Below are positions 63,808-64,000 of a stretch of DNA of 64,000 nucleotides, piece after piece (within the stretch, counting starts at the first letter, position 1; each line of letters opens with the position of its first letter). The DNA is from UBA6183 sp964545895 (lineage in GTDB: Bacteria > Bacteroidota > Bacteroidia > UKL13-3). The stretch lies in NCBI GenBank assembly GCA_964545895.1, contig CAZJHS010000002.1, positions 1 to 64,000 on the forward strand, read 5' to 3'. The notes below the pieces were generated by a model. It worked only from the letters and a program-made list of their open reading frames with translations. It searched no databases and had not been told where the DNA came from. Made by a program: the position numbers and the translations under genes.

Positions 63808-64000
63808 AATTTAATGGCACGCATTAAAGGTTTATTGTCAATAAAATTTTCGGGGGTAAGGCTCGGCATAATCTTTTCCGACTCTTCCAATAAACTTATA
63901 AAAAAGCTTCTAAACAAAAGCATTACAGGTGGGTTATTTTCAACAATAACCGAAAATAAACTCAAAGGATGATAAGGCACATCGCCCACATTATCTCTAT
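63804..64000 (-). CDS. nosD: NosD C-terminus (gene continues beyond window)
   Basis: The visible 65 residues are open to the window edge. GDVPYHPLSLFSVIVENNPPVMLLFRSFFISLLEESEKIMPSLTPENFIDNKPLMRAI is the C-terminal tail typical of NosD, the periplasmic beta-helix protein of copper insertion into N2O reductase. The GTG at 63989 is not a start because conserved sequence precedes it. nosZ and nosL are probably beyond the edge. Confidence 0.82.
   Translation of the reverse strand, partial: RDNVGDVPYHPLSLFSVIVENNPPVMLLFRSFFISLLEESEKIMPSLTPENFIDNKPLMRAIKL

Noticed and set aside
1..64000. CRISPR arrays, prophage, transposases or restriction systems
   Set aside because: I saw no regularly spaced repeats, phage structural genes, transposase motifs or defence nucleases in the window.

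Overview
The window is typical Bacteroidota (Bacteroidetes) chromosome: AT-rich, densely packed, with type IX secretion system (T9SS) parts (PorG-like and PorV-like proteins, several cargo proteins with the C-terminal sorting domain), Bacteroidota-style promoters (TTTG, about 19-21 bases, TAnnTTTG), OMP_b-brl/TonB receptors, and Bacteroidota-restricted small proteins. I cannot resolve the order. Genes for N2O-reductase maturation (nosDFY), a heme dioxygenase and a truncated hemoglobin suggest an aerobic or facultatively denitrifying organism.

Layout. 1-4.8 kb: surface polysaccharide genes (glycosyltransferases, Wzx-like flippase, methyltransferase). 4.8-7.8 kb: a pabA/trpG-type amidotransferase, then an operon of alpha/beta hydrolase, CBS protein and NAD kinase. 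7.8-15 kb: an outer-membrane biogenesis block with three tandem PorG-like barrels, uppS, bamA and two Skp/OmpH chaperones, closed by a strong bidirectional terminator. 15-20 kb (minus): TonB-type receptor, propeller lipoprotein and PorV homologue. 20-25.6 kb: lnt, inositol monophosphatase, RluD, a cyclase-family hydrolase and a histidine kinase. 25.6-33.3 kb: a second polysaccharide locus with a Wzm/Wzt ABC exporter, then an unusual tRNA-like element beside tRNA-Arg(CCT). 33.5-36.4 kb: poorly conserved secreted proteins and a MORN-repeat gene flanked by short inverted repeats. 36.5-45 kb: a putative small RNA, trmB, menE-like ligase, DUF2795 protein, a Fic-fold protein that has lost its catalytic motif and carries a winged helix, a UbiA-like protein, and a response regulator/TPR-kinase/TPR operon. 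45-49 kb: a giant T9SS beta-helix protein. 49-53 kb: sucA and a HGSNAT-like membrane protein.

53.2-64 kb is the most interesting part. A Crp/Fnr regulator, a polytopic HAHSHF membrane protein, a CC/C/C small protein, a Met/His-rich YtkA/FixH-like lipoprotein and a TonB receptor with the CxxxM and HxM copper-binding motifs of OprC/NosA lie head to tail. About 5 kb further on are nosD, nosF and nosY on the other strand, followed by kynA and a truncated hemoglobin. I read this as a copper-acquisition module next to N2O-respiration maturation genes. Other points of interest are a leader ORF with a 10-base perfect Shine-Dalgarno (rare in this phylum), predicted leaderless mRNAs, and terminators that abut the next start codon.
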